A stretch of 64,000 bases of DNA from Phoenix dactylifera (taxonomy: Eukaryota > Streptophyta > Magnoliopsida > Arecales > Arecaceae). The notes under the pieces are model-generated. The model had not been told where the DNA came from and did no database searches. It saw only the letters and a program-made list of their open reading frames with translations. The translations under genes and the position numbers were made by a program. Of the stretch, positions 1-10,851 are shown one piece after another; within the stretch, counting starts at the first letter, position 1; every line of letters starts with the position of its first letter. Location: NCBI RefSeq assembly GCF_009389715.1, contig NW_024068505.1:62001-126000 (forward strand), in the 5' to 3' direction.

Positions 1-1291
1 TTCATATATACATTGCTGAAAAACTTTGATTAAGAAATTGAGTTCTATAAATATATATACTTCAATGATCATCTATAAATATATCGACTTCCATCAAAAT
101 ATATATGTATATATATATTATTAAAAGAGTGAATGATCTTAAGTCTAGAAATATTTCAGCTCACTCAAATGATTCTTAAAAGAAAGAAAATGTAAATGCT
201 TTTGAAAGAATTTGAGCTTCAAATGAATCATTTTCTGATTAATATTTCAGTACATTTTCTCAAAGATTAAGAGGAAGCATAACTTGTTCTTAAAAGATTA
301 AAAAGAGTGATTGCTATAAATTTTAAATAATTCTGGATCACTCTACATTCTTGATATTATAGAAGAAAAGAAAGTTTGAAAGAAAATGCATCTTTTGAGG
401 GGGAGCTTTAAATACTCAATCTCTTTATTGAAAATTATCTTCAAACTCTAAACTCTCAAATGGGATAATTAATTGAGGAGGAGAAATAAAATTTTAGAGG
501 AAGAGATCATATAGAACTTAATCGTGTAAATTCATATTAATGATTACTCTATGTAAATTTGGCAAAGGACTTTTAGCATGCTTTTAATGTCAAATTGGTT
601 TCAAACTGATATCAATTTAAGCATATTTTGGTATTAGACTTTGTGCTTCATTGAATATCTTTTGAAAGTTGGATTTTCATCTGTACTTAATTGGTAAATC
701 ACTTGTTTTGAAAACTAAGTGAAAAGGATTCCATTTGTCTTAGTATTGGAAATTTACTTTGGAATCTACAAATGAGCTCTTATTGGCTTGCACTTTAGTG
801 TTTCAATCCTGAGCCAATTTATTTTAATTGATTTTGATGCTATGATCTTTAAAGGAGTAAAAGAAAGTCTTTAAGAGAGCTTTAAAAGAACTTTCAATGT
901 CCCGAGTTTTATGTATCCTACATTGCATAAATTCATATTTTGGTATCTATGCCCCAATACTTTTATATCATGAAAGAACTTTGAAGTCATTAAGAATTAA
1001 GGATTCAACATAATCTTATGTTTTTCGAGTATATAAGTTTTGATCTTTATCTGCTCTTATACTATACTCTGAAAATTAATTAGATTGCTCTCACATTGCT
1101 ATATACTTAATATATAAAAAAAAAAAAGGTGTTGGATTTTCATTCGTGCCTTCTTTGAATATTATTCTTGATACTCCTTAAAATAACTTGAAAAAGATTC
1201 CATCTACACTTGATTTGAAAACTATCTTTGAAATCTACATTTAGAGATCACTTCTGGCTTACATCCTTAATATCTCATTCCTAAAGCCAAA
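1..1291. other. AT-rich left flank, no gene; diverged direct repeat
   Basis: No open frame of note on either strand. Two stretches, about 665-820 and 1130-1285, resemble one another: each starts near TTGGATTTTCAT, then has blocks such as AGATTCCAT and TGAAATCTAC/GGAATCTAC, and ends CCTAAAGCC or CCTGAGCC. The second copy runs into the RNase H remnant at 1292. The stretch is probably a decayed internal part of the Sirevirus-like element that follows, or an older insertion in it. Confidence 0.4.
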
Positions 1292-1462
1292 CACATAGAA
1301 ATAAGATATCATTTTATCAGGGATCGTGTGCAAAATGGAAACATATATATTGAGCATATATGGACTGAAAAACAATTAGCCGACATATTCACAAAACCCT
1401 TGAGTGAAGATAGATTCTGCATGCTAAGGAGGGAATTAGGCATATGTGATCCTTTTTATTGA
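1292..1462 (+). pseudogene. C-terminal end of Copia RNase H (Sirevirus-like)
   Basis: This open stretch of 56 codons plus a stop encodes the very end of a Ty1/Copia polyprotein. Visible motifs are HIEIRYHFIRD, then TEKQLADIFTKPL, then LRRELGI just before the stop. In the family this segment closes the RNase H domain, which degrades the RNA strand during reverse transcription. Upstream the frame is lost: a frameshift lies just before the HIEIR segment, and no reverse transcriptase or integrase can be read in 1-1291. The TEKQLADIFTKPLSEDRF form is typical of the Sirevirus/SIRE lineage, which fits the several polypurine tracts downstream. Confidence 0.8.
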
Positions 1463-2096
1463 AGAGATATAAAAGGGAGCAAGCAGTCTCATGATACATT
1501 CCTCCCATTTCTAAAAACCTATGAAACATGAGTCAAACTTGTAATCTATAGATTCCTTACTCATGTATCATTGTCCCAGAAAGAATTTGTAAGGATTGGA
1601 AGCAAGAAAAATTTTTAGAAGCGAAAAGAAAGAGAAAGGAAAAATTTCTGAACTTGGGTCGACCCAACCCAGAATAGGGTCGACCCAACGTTGAGTCGAC
1701 CCAACGTCGGGACCCCACTGTTAAAAGGGGGACCCGTGAGCTATCTAGGGCACTGTTTACCCTTTGTCCTCTTCCGAAAATCCTATTCCCCACTCTCAAA
1801 TCTTCTCCAATCATCTCCAAACAGTAGATTACTTCAAGATCTTGGAGAAATGGAACCCAAGAGAGCCGTAGCCAAGCGATCCGGAAGAGTCTCACGATCT
1901 TGTTTAGAGCCTAGGATATGTATCTAGTTCTCATATGTATTTTGTGTTTATCATGTATCTTAAACTTTGATTAAGGAACATTGTATTTGCTTTTGTTTTT
2001 GGCATGAATGTACTAAAATGTTTCTATTTTGATCAATGAAGTTTGAATGTTTGTTATTTATTGTGTCTTTTCCCATGCACCTATTTGATGATAACA

Positions 2097-2630
2097 AAAA
2101 GGGGGAGAAGTAAAGAAAGAGTAATAGGGGAGAAGTAAAGATAAAGTAAATAGAGTAACAAAAAGAGTAACAAAAAGGAGAAAAAGTAAAGAAAGAGAAA
2201 TAAGAGAAGAAGTAAAGAAAGAAAGAGAAATAATTTGTAAAACAACTTGAAAATCATATAGGAAAGCATATGCATCCAAGGGGGAGCAATTTGCAACAAT
2301 GAAAATGATCAAGTCAAAAATTTCTATCAAATTTCAGAATTTGGCACATAGAATTTCAGAATTTGGCACGCACCTTTCACACCTCGATACATAACCTGAA
2401 ACTCATGTTTTATCTCAAATTTTTGGAGTTTCATCTTTAATGAATTATAAATGAAAGGGGGAGCAATTCAAAAAGTCAAATTGGCAACATTTGAATGATA
2501 TAGGGGGAGACTTCACTCTTATATATGAAAAGCTGAAATTCAGCAAGTTAAGCCCTTTCAAAAACTGATTTTAAAATAAGTATCAATAGGCTCATACTCT
2601 TTATTTTGTAATCATCAAAAAGGGGGAGAT
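2097..2630 (+). repeat. Cluster of polypurine tracts upstream of the 3' LTR
   Basis: Runs of the form GGGGGAG occur near 2100, 2128, 2280, 2457, 2503 and 2622. The last ends one base before the LTR start (TGAGAATGAT at 2631) and is the expected primer for plus-strand DNA synthesis. Purine-rich AAAGAAAGAG blocks lie between 2110 and 2230. The minus-strand frames over this stretch are only translations of the purine bias. Confidence 0.6.
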
Positions 2631-2809
2631 TGAGAATGATAGTGTTATTTTGATGATTAACAAGCATTTAACAAGAGTATGTTATAAGTTAAAACGATAC
2701 TTCATTTATAAGTCTGTTACTCTCAGTATATTTGTATAAATTGATATAGATACATTTCATTGTTTATTTGAATGAATCTAACCTTGAGATGCAGCAAAGT
2801 ATGGATTGA

Positions 2810-3300
2810 GTCGACCCAAAGGATGATTGGGTCGACCCCGGCACATCAAGAAAACATTTGGCACACTTCTGCAAAAATGGCAAAGATGAACAGTGAGTTG
2901 GGTCGACCCAAGGAAAGCATGAGTCGACCCAAGGATCAAGATCCTCAAAACAAGACAGAAAAATGATTCTCTGGATTTACTGAGAGGGTCGACCCAAGAA
3001 GTAGTTGAGTCGACCCAAGCTTGAGTCGACCCAAACCCTGAGAGGGTCGACCCAAAGGCAAGACAGAAAAGAAGACAGAAAAGGTTCTCTGGAAACCCTG
3101 TTAGGGTCGACCCAAGAAGAAGTTGAGTCGACCCAAGTGAACTTTGAGTCAACCCAAAGAATGGTTGGGTCGACCCAAGGGAAGGAAGGCTGAATTTCAA
3201 GTTTCTGTGTTTTCTGAGAGGGTCGACCCAAGGAATGTTTGAGTCGACCCAAGTGAAAGTTGGGTCGACCCAAGGACAGGTTGAGCCGACCCAAGCACGG
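2810..3300. repeat. Array of TTGGGTCGACCCAA-type palindromes in the LTR
   Basis: About fifteen copies of (G)GTCGACCCAA, some extended to the perfect 14-bp palindrome TTGGGTCGACCCAA, spaced 15-60 bp apart. Some copies have one change (GAGTCGACCC, GAGTCAACCC, GAGCCGACCC). The same motif array occurs in the solo LTR at about 27675-28155, and three copies occur in the internal 3' region (about 1655-1710). Confidence 0.85.
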
Positions 3301-3728
3301 GCAGAAGCATAACGGCTAGTTGTGCAGAAGTGCTTTTTGGACTCCCAACGGCTATAAACGGCTAGTTTCTTCAATCCAACGGTTAGAAAGGACTATTTGG
3401 AGGTTGGAGAAGTATTTAAGAGGGAGTATTCATCAGAGGAAGTAAGCTTTGGAAAATACATCAAGTGCATTCAAGAGAAAACCCTAGCAAGGCAAGCTTC
3501 ATTCAATTGCTTCATTCCAAGAGCCAAAAGAAAGTAGTTGAGCAGATTCTAAGAGACATTAAGAGCTCCATCCACCCTTGAAGAGTGAAGCATCCTTGAC
3601 AAAGAAGAGAGAAGTCACATCAAGCGATAACTATTCTCTAAACTCTTCTTTGTAGATTATATTGTTATATTTGCTCATCTAGGAGCTTAAATCTTCTTAC
3701 TTTGTTTATTAAACTCCTTGTTGTAAGG

Positions 3729-3990
3729 TTTGTTGGTAAGCCCGTAAAACCAACATTGTAGGTTGTTGGTAAGCCCGTAAAACCAACGTAGGTTGTTGGT
3801 AAGCCCGTAAAACCAACGTAGGTTGTTGGTAAGCCCGTAAAACCAACATAGGTTGTTGGTAAACCCGTAAAACCAACGTAGGTTGTTGGTAAGCCCGTAA
3901 AACCAACGTAGGTTGTTGGTGAACCCGTAAAACCAATTGTGAAGGTTCGTTGGTGAGCCCGTAAAACCAACATAGGTTTTTGGTGATCCC
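3729..3990. repeat. 30-bp tandem repeat array in LTR
   Basis: About eight to nine head-to-tail units of about 30 bp, each containing GTTGGTAAGCCCGTAAAACC followed by AACGTAGGTT. The middle units are nearly identical; the outer ones drift (GTGAACCC, GTGATCCCGG). The related solo LTR (27090-27240, inverted) has fewer and more diverged units, so copy number changed after the two elements separated. Confidence 0.9.
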
Positions 3991-4316
3991 GGAAAACCAA
4001 ATTATAAAGGTTTTGAATTGTGAGCCCAAAAAACAATCCTACTGTAATCTGAGGGATTATAGTAAAATTTCTAAGGAGACGCTTGGGGAGTGGACGTAGG
4101 TGCCTTGGGGTGCACCGAACCACTATACATCGTGGTGTTTGTGTTGTGGATTCACTTGTGATTATTCTTGCATTATCTTTCATCTTTGCTATTGTTTAAT
4201 TCATTGAAGTAATTTAAGAAAGCATTCACCGCACTCAACTAAGGATGTTTATAAAGCACTAAAAAGTTAGAAAAACCCAATTCACCCCCCCTCTTGGGTT
4301 GTCACCTTGGGCAACA

Positions 4317-4849
4317 GTCACCTCTATTTTATATATCATGGGTAGTAGGAAGATAGGTACCACTATTTACTGTGGATACAAGCTTACTATTGTATACCTC
4401 ATAGGCTACTATTGCCATGCATAGTAGATAGTATAACCATTTCTCTCATGCATAGGTAGTGGCAACTACTAGCCAACCACCATCCTTGGACTCTGCTCCA
4501 CTAAATTCTTGTCGTAGGTCGATAACACTCACCTCCTTGATTTATAGTCACTCAGCTTGAACCCATTGAAATTTTGACCTATTGATCGAGTGCTTCATCC
4601 TACTGATTGATTCTCACTAAGCATCTTGGTACTTGAAGGTTTACATCCTTTTAACTTATTTGGCCTACCTAAGATGTCCTTTTTGGAGACTTGCTATTAC
4701 TCGGTCTATATTGGACATTGTTGAGACTTGTTATTGATTGGTATTCAAATCACAGACATTGATCTAGTTGTGATGTAAACATATATAATATAGTTATAAC
4801 CTTTTGTTAGGTTGAGCATACTGAGTAATGAGTTATAGAAGGGACTGAT
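4317..4849. other. No gene seen
   Basis: Plain unique-looking DNA between the Sirevirus LTR and the Gypsy RNase H remnant. No frame, structural RNA or repeat that I can support. It may be more of the same decayed Gypsy element. Confidence 0.4.
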
Positions 4850-5084
4850 AAGGTGCAAGGAAAATCTCCTTCAGTGCGAATGTCCCATTTGTCTGTCGAA
4901 CCCCCAAATTTTAGTCACCAACCACTTTTAACTTCTTGATCTTCATTTCTTTAGCGGTAGACAACTCTATCGCTAAGGCCTCATATTTTGAACTGTTATT
5001 AGAGCATGGAAACTAAAATTTAAACGATAAAGATGTTGACTCTCCTTTTGGTGATTTCAAAACTATTCCTACACCACCTTCTTC
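4850..5084 (-). pseudogene. Gypsy-type RNase H, downstream half (split by CACTA)
   Basis: Read on the minus strand from 5084 down, the sequence gives EGGVGIVLKSPKGE, then FPCSNNSSKYEALAIEL, then KEMKIKKLKVVGD. These match the second half of the RNase H domain in Ty3/Gypsy polyproteins (family pattern: G.GIVL.SP.G......F.C.NN..EYEALI.GL......I..L.V.GDS). In-frame stops interrupt it after SFKF and after VVGD. The first half is at 15936-16214, on the other side of the CACTA element. Together they show a decayed Gypsy pol that served as the CACTA landing site. Confidence 0.7.
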
Positions 5085-5280
5085 CACTACAGCAAATGAA
5101 AGTTTTGCCGACTGACTTTTCCCGACGCTAGGGGAAAGCGTCGGTAAAGGTTGGCTCAGCGCCAACCTTTTCCGACGCTTTGGGTTAGCGTTGGAAAAGC
5201 GAAACAAACAACGACGCTCTAAAGCGTCGTTATAAGTTTGAGAAACAACGACGCTTATAAGCGTCGTTAGAAAACTTAAA
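5085..5280. repeat. CACTA 5' terminal and subterminal repeats
   Basis: The terminal CACTACAG is followed by alternating CCGACGCT / AAGCGTCGG / AACGACGCT motifs in both orientations. In this family such short inverted motifs bind the element's own TNPA-like protein. Confidence 0.85.
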
Positions 5281-5299
5281 ACCCACCCCCTCGCTCGAT

Positions 5300-5740
5300 C
5301 GGCCCCCTCTCCTCATTTCGTATCTGCGAGCCCTAGATCGGCCCCCTCTCCTCATTTCCTATCTGCGAGCGCGCCGACTTCCCCGCTGCCGTCGACCTCT
5401 CCTTCTGAGGTAAGCCACCTCCTTCTCCTCCTCCTCCTCCTCCTCCACCTCAAACTAATCTCACCTCCACCCCTAGCCCCGATCGGCGATCGAAGACTCC
5501 GCTACTCCGCCGCCGTCGACCTTGCCGTCGTCTGAGGTAAGCCTCCTACTCCTCCTTCTCTTCCTTCTCCTCCTCCTCCTCCTCTTTGTTTTCTTCTTGT
5601 CTTTAACTCTCTTCCGGCCCCGTCTCCTCATCCTCTGCCGGTCGATGCCCTAGCTGTGCGCCGACAGCTCATCTCCATCCCGAGCGAGCCCTAGCTACTC
5701 CGTCGTCGTCGACATCGCCGTCGTCTGAGGTAAGTGATCC
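5300..5740 (+). repeat. GC-rich leader repeated three times, each with a splice donor
   Basis: Three related blocks end in GTCGAC...TCTGAGGTAAG. The donor GT positions are 5410, 5537 and 5730. Each block contains a CCCTAG stretch and a GCCGTCG stretch upstream of the donor, and pyrimidine-rich CTCCTC runs follow the first two. This is probably the untranslated first exon of the transposase, amplified in tandem, so any of three alternative first exons could splice to the coding exon at about 6194. The exon use is inferred; the repeats and donors are seen. Confidence 0.6.
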
Positions 5741-6193
5741 TCATACTCTCCGTCTTGATCCTCATACATATTTTCCTGTTATTGGGGTTAGGCAAAACAA
5801 TGAACAATGGAAGAGAGAGCGCTGAGCAGTAGATGAGAAAGCAAAGGGATTTTGGATGGTAGACTAGTAGTATTTCTAGACCAGAGCACTTTCTATGGCT
5901 ATCCGTGGCTCCTATATGTCATGGGTCATTCTTTTGATGGGGATTTTAACCTGTTATGCTCTTGAAGGGCTACTTTATGTTATTTGCATTTAAGTTTCAT
6001 CTTGTTTTATGATTGCTATTCTATAAATGATGGTCGCCTCTTTAAATAATGAATTTGATTCTCTAATTTGTGATATTAAGAGTTGGTGGGTAGTCGTCGT
6101 TTCTTTAAGGTTACAAATATTAAAATGACTTGTTAAAATATTTGTCCATGCCAAAAGTTGGATAAATAAGTTGGTGGGTAGTTTTTTAATAGA

Positions 6194-9100
6194 ATGGACA
6201 AAAGTTGGATAAATAAGTCGAGATCCAGTGCCGAATATTTGAATGGAGTTCAGAATTTCGTTAAATTTACTTTGGAGAAATCTGAAATGAATGGGAATAT
6301 TTTTTGTCCATGTCAAAAATGTGTAAATTGTTATGCTATCGCTCCACAAATTGTTGAAGAACATTTGGTATGGAATGGTTTTCTGAAGGGTTATACAGAA
6401 TGGATATTTTATGGAGAGTCTAAATTGTCGTCTTCATCTAACCAACCCTTAGTTATAGAACACACTGCTAGTATTGGATCTAGTAACACAGACAGAAATC
6501 CTGTTGTAGAAGATGATATGAGGGGCTTACTCAGAGATGCTCTTGAACATAATATTAGAAATTTAACAGATTTTAGTGGAGAGCAAGAAGGAGCTCCAAT
6601 AGGTGATGAGCATACCGATACTGAATCTATACATGTTGAGAAACCTATAGACTCTGAAGATAACACAACTCGGTATCATAACTTGCTGAAAGATTGTGAT
6701 AAAGAACTATATCCGGGTTGTAAGAATTTTACGAAGATTTCTTTTATGGTGCATTTATTCCATTTGAAATATTTGAATGGATGGTCTGGAAAGTCTTTTA
6801 CTAGGCTTCTTCAATTATTAAAAGATGCATTTCCAGAAGGTGTTATTTTGCCGTCAACTTCTTATGAAGCCAAAAAATTAGTAAAAGACTTGAATCTTGG
6901 ATATGAGAAGATACATAGTTGTCCAAATGACTGTATTTTGTATCGTGGTGATAATATTAATGAAGATTCGTGCCGAACATGTGGGTCTTCACGATGGAAA
7001 AAACAAAATGAAGACGAGCATGATTTGTCGAATGAAATGGATGCTGCACAGTCTAAAAAGATTTCGGCTAAAGTTTTGAGATATTTTCCTCTCATACCTA
7101 GATTGAAAAGGATGTATGCATCATCAAAGACAGCTTCCTTAATGAGATGGCATGATGAAGGACGTACAAGGGATGGAATGTTAAGACATCCAGCGGATAG
7201 TTTAGCATGGAAAGCATTTGATGATAGGCATTACGAATTTGCTTCTGATGTTCGCAGTGTAAGGCTGGGTTTGGCAACTGATGGATTTAATCCATTTTGA
7301 ACGATGAGTTCTACATACAGCACTTGGCCAGTTGTTTTGGTTTCATATAATTTGCCACCATGGATGTGTATGAAACAGTCTTCACTCATTCTGTCAATGG
7401 TTATTCCCGGTGATAAGAGCCCAGGTAATGATATAGATATTTTTCTGCAGCCTTTAATAGATGAATTGAAAAAGTTATGGCAGGGTGTTGATGCATTTGA
7501 TGCTTTCACTGGCCGAACATTCAAATTGCGTGCAGCTCTTATCTGGACAATCAATGATTTTCCTGCATATGCTAATGTATCCGGTTGGAGCACTAAGGGG
7601 CGTATTGCATGCCCTTCTTGTGGAGATTCAACTCATTCATATTGGTTAAAATATGGAGGAAAATTCTATTATATGGGTCATCGAAGATGGTTAGAAGCAA
7701 ATCATCCATTTCGACATCAGAATTATCAGTTTGATGGCACCATAGAGTTGCGATCTGCACCTATTCCACCAACTGGAACTGAAGTTCTTAAACAAACTCA
7801 TGGAATTAACTATATACCTGGTAAGGCATCCAACAGTTCAAAGAAACGGGGAAGGGGGGATGTTGGCAGCTCAGTGACACAGGTTTTTGAGGACGCTGAC
7901 AACTTCGAGAATGATGACAGTATTTATGAACAGGAAAATGACGATGGCACAAACTCGGTATCTACACAGAAGCAGTTATGGAAAAAAAGGAGCATTTTCT
8001 TTGAATTACCTTATTGGGAGTATAATCTTCTTCGACATAATCTTGATGTCATGCATATAGAAAAGAATGTTTGTGATAATTTGATTGGAACAATGTTAAA
8101 TCTTGAAGGAAAGACTAAAGACAACTTGAAAGCGCGTCTTGATTTGAAAGACATGGGCATAAGACAAGAGCTTCATCCGAAAGAACAACCCAATGATAAA
8201 TATTTTATACCTCCTGCATGTTATACAATGTCTACTCCAGAGAAAGATCTTTTTCTAACGGTTTTGAAAAATATGAAAGTTCCAGATGGGTATGCATCGA
8301 ATATTTCAAGATGCGTTAATCTTAAAGAGCGAAAACTTACGAATCTTAAAAGTCACGATGGCCATATTTTGATGCAAGATATCTTCCCATTGGCTTTAAG
8401 ATCATCAACACAGAAACAAGTTCTTGCAATTGTGACTCAGTTATCATCCTTCTTTAAGGCATTATGTTCCAAAGTTCTAGATCCCAAGGAGCTTGATCAA
8501 TTGGAGTCTAATGTTGCACTAACACTGTGCCATATGGAGAAGATCTTTCCTCCTGGGTTTTTTACTATTATGGTTCATCTGCTCATTCACTTAGCGGCGG
8601 AAGCTAAACTTGGTGGACCGGTTCACTACCGATGGATGTATCCTATTGAGAGGTGATATTCTAAACTCTAATGTCCATATTTATTATTAATATGAATATA
8701 TATCCTATTATCTTCCTCGATGTTGATGTTGAGCATTAAAATTTACTGTTGAAGGTATCTTGTGCGCTTAAAGGAATATGTACGCAATCGAGCCTATCCC
8801 GAGGGATCGATTGCGGAGGGATATATTGCTGATGAGTGTTTGACATTCTGCTCGAGATACCTTGAAGGAGTTGAAATTGCTTTTAATCGACCACAAAGGA
8901 ATTACGATATTATACATAATGCAGAGGAGTACAAGTTCTCATCTGGTGGAAGATTTGTGGGGAAAGCTGAAAGTACTGTAGTTCATCATAAATTATTGGC
9001 ACAGGCACATCGTTATGTCTTACTTCACAGTGACTTAATATCCGAGTATCGCAGGTTAGTATGGTTATAAGAAATCACAATTTACTGTCATATCAGATAT

Positions 9101-9913
9101 AATATTCAAAACAAATAATTTTTTTCTCATGCAGAGATTTTTTAGTGGCTCAGCGAAGCGCCAACAATAACATTCATCCTACTCCAAGGATTGAGCAAAG
9201 ATGGTTGGTTGAGTTATTTCCTGAATGGTTATTAAAACAGGTTAGACGTTGAATCCTATTAGGTCTTTTATTATATTCTACGATCGAAACTTTGTAAAAT
9301 TAATTATTATCTGACTTAAATTTTTTTAGGTACCGACCATGATGGAGAGACATTGTTCCAATGAATTAATAGTCCTTCCTCGAGGTCCGAACAATATTGT
9401 CAACAGATATGATGGGTTCATTATAAATGGTTTTAAATTTCATACAAAAAAATGTGAAAAATTTAGAAAAACACAAAATAGTGGAGTTATGGTTGAGGCG
9501 GACGGAAAAATTTATTATGGTGCCCTAACAGATGTTTATGAGTTGGATTATTACGGAAACTTTAAGGTAGTATTATTTCGATGTGATTGGGTGGATATAA
9601 ACTCATCTAGAGGTTTGAGGCAAGATATAAATGGCTTCACACTAGTAAATTTTTCAAGGTTGATACATACTGGTGTGCTATTGAAAGATGACCCATTTGT
9701 TTTTCATCTCAAGCTCAACAAGTGTTCTTCGTGCAAGACTCTAAAGATAAAGATTGGTCTGTTGTTATTAAGACTAAACCTAGGGACTTGTATGATATGG
9801 GAAAAGGGTTAGCAGAGGAGGATGATGAGACTTATACTCAGTGTATGCCTTTTAATGTTCCGCCAATTGATGAACTGAATTCTACTAGTTTGGTTAGGAT
9901 GGATGTTGAATGA
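6194..9913 (+). pseudogene. CACTA transposase (TNP2/TNPD-like), interrupted
   Basis: The first exon starts MDKSWINKSRSSAEYLNGV and has the transposase-associated N-terminal domain with a C.C..C pattern (FCPCQKCVNC). The Transposase_21-type core follows, with typical signatures NPFG(here stop).MSSTYSTWPV, LPPWMCMKQSS, IACPSCG and HNLDVMHIEKN. After an intron at 8653-8754 come the DUF4218-like part (KLGGPVHYRWMYPIERYLV) and further exons at 9135-9240 and 9330-9913 with the DUF4216-like end. Two lesions are clear: an in-frame TGA at 7298-7300 where the family has Gly, and loss of one base near 9705, after DDPFVF. Splice sites are otherwise intact. It cuts and joins element ends in active relatives; this copy should be dead unless the TGA is read through. 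Confidence 0.9.
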
Positions 9914-10046
9914 GAGCTGGCTAGTTTCTTAATAGTAAGTAAAACATTAGTTTTATGCATTAAATTATTTTGCAATTTATAAATTATTTCTATACTTTTA
10001 ATATTTAACTAATATTGATTCTTTTTTGTGCATACTAGATTACAAT

Positions 10047-10820
10047 ATGCCGCGAGGAAAACGTTTCAGAGATATTGAGTTTCAGCACACATCCGTGGGA
10101 TCTACTTCTGATCGTTCCCAGCAGCCCAATGAGCCCCATACTCAGTCCGGGTCCCAGTCGGAGCACGCTCCACCTGCAGATCGTCCAGACACGGATGACG
10201 TGGACGTCCTGGGTAATTTGATTTACAATCCTTTGCCTTTAAATCATTTGCCTTTAAAAAAGTACATTACATATGGCATATTTGATGATTTTGGATATTG
10301 GAAGTATTTTGACTTTTTTGGATGTATTCACATTAGACGTGTATGATTCATCCTTACATATGGCATATTTTTTAGAGAAGTCTTAAAACTTTTCTTTCCG
10401 TTTTTCCTTCCCCTAATCACCTGAAATGGGCAATAAACATTTAGCAATTTAATTCTGTCATTTTAGGAGGTTGTTTTTATATAAGATTGAAGCTATGACT
10501 AAAAATTTGTTGACTGATGATCCACTGTAATATCTAGGTGAAAATTTTTTGACCCTCTCTCCCACTATGAAGAATTCTGTTACTATGTAGGTGATCATAA
10601 TCATTCCTGGTATAAAATTGACCCAACTTTCTTCCACACAATGAGATGACATCTACAGTGGATCTTTTCAGAATCAGAATGAGAAAACCTGGGACAAATT
10701 AATTCTTTATCAAACTAGAAGGTTTGATTTCAAATTGTTATGAAAATCGTTAGCCCATACTGATGTTTTTCTTGGTGTATAGGTAGCTCACATACTAATC
10801 AAAAGTATAGAATAAATAAT

Positions 10821-10851
<31 letters not shown>

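Larger units (their letters stand above)
1292..4316 (+). mobile_element. 3' part of a Sirevirus-like Copia retrotransposon
   Basis: In order: an RNase H tail (1292-1462), about 1.17 kb of non-coding DNA rich in G-runs, a polypurine tract AGGGGGAGA at 2621-2629, and a complete LTR from 2631 to 4316. The non-coding part (about 1655-1710) holds three GTCGACCCAA motifs that are also repeated in the LTR. The rest of the element and its 5' LTR lie outside the window or have been lost. Multiple polypurine tracts and LTR palindromes are described hallmarks of Sireviruses; the lineage call rests on these plus the RNase H motif. Confidence 0.75.
2631..4316 (+). repeat. LTR of Sirevirus-like element (1,686 bp)
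   Basis: It starts TGAGAATGATAGTG directly after a polypurine tract and ends CTTGGGCAACA. A second, inverted copy at 26834-28326 confirms both boundaries, since it begins with the reverse complement of this end. Inside are a palindrome array (about 2810-3300), a promoter-like AAGTATTTAAGAGG at about 3410, and a 30-bp tandem array (3729-3990). The end region reads CCCAATTCACCCCCC, a common Copia LTR ending. The 5-bp target copy on the right would be GTCAC (4317-4321); its partner is not in the window. Confidence 0.85.

Noticed and set aside
2058-2330. Minus-strand hydrophobic frames resembling membrane proteins
   Set aside because: They are the complement of purine-rich polypurine-tract DNA, so Leu/Phe/Ser richness is compositional.
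2778-3374. Long overlapping frames on both strands with repeated Gly-Ser-Thr-Gln or Gly-Arg-Leu
   Set aside because: They are translations of the GTCGACCCAA palindrome array in three frames; the same pattern appears at 27586-28225 in the inverted LTR.
3729-3990. Regular 30-bp repeats resembling a CRISPR array
   Set aside because: Units are head-to-tail with no unique spacers, lie inside a plant LTR, and there are no cas genes.
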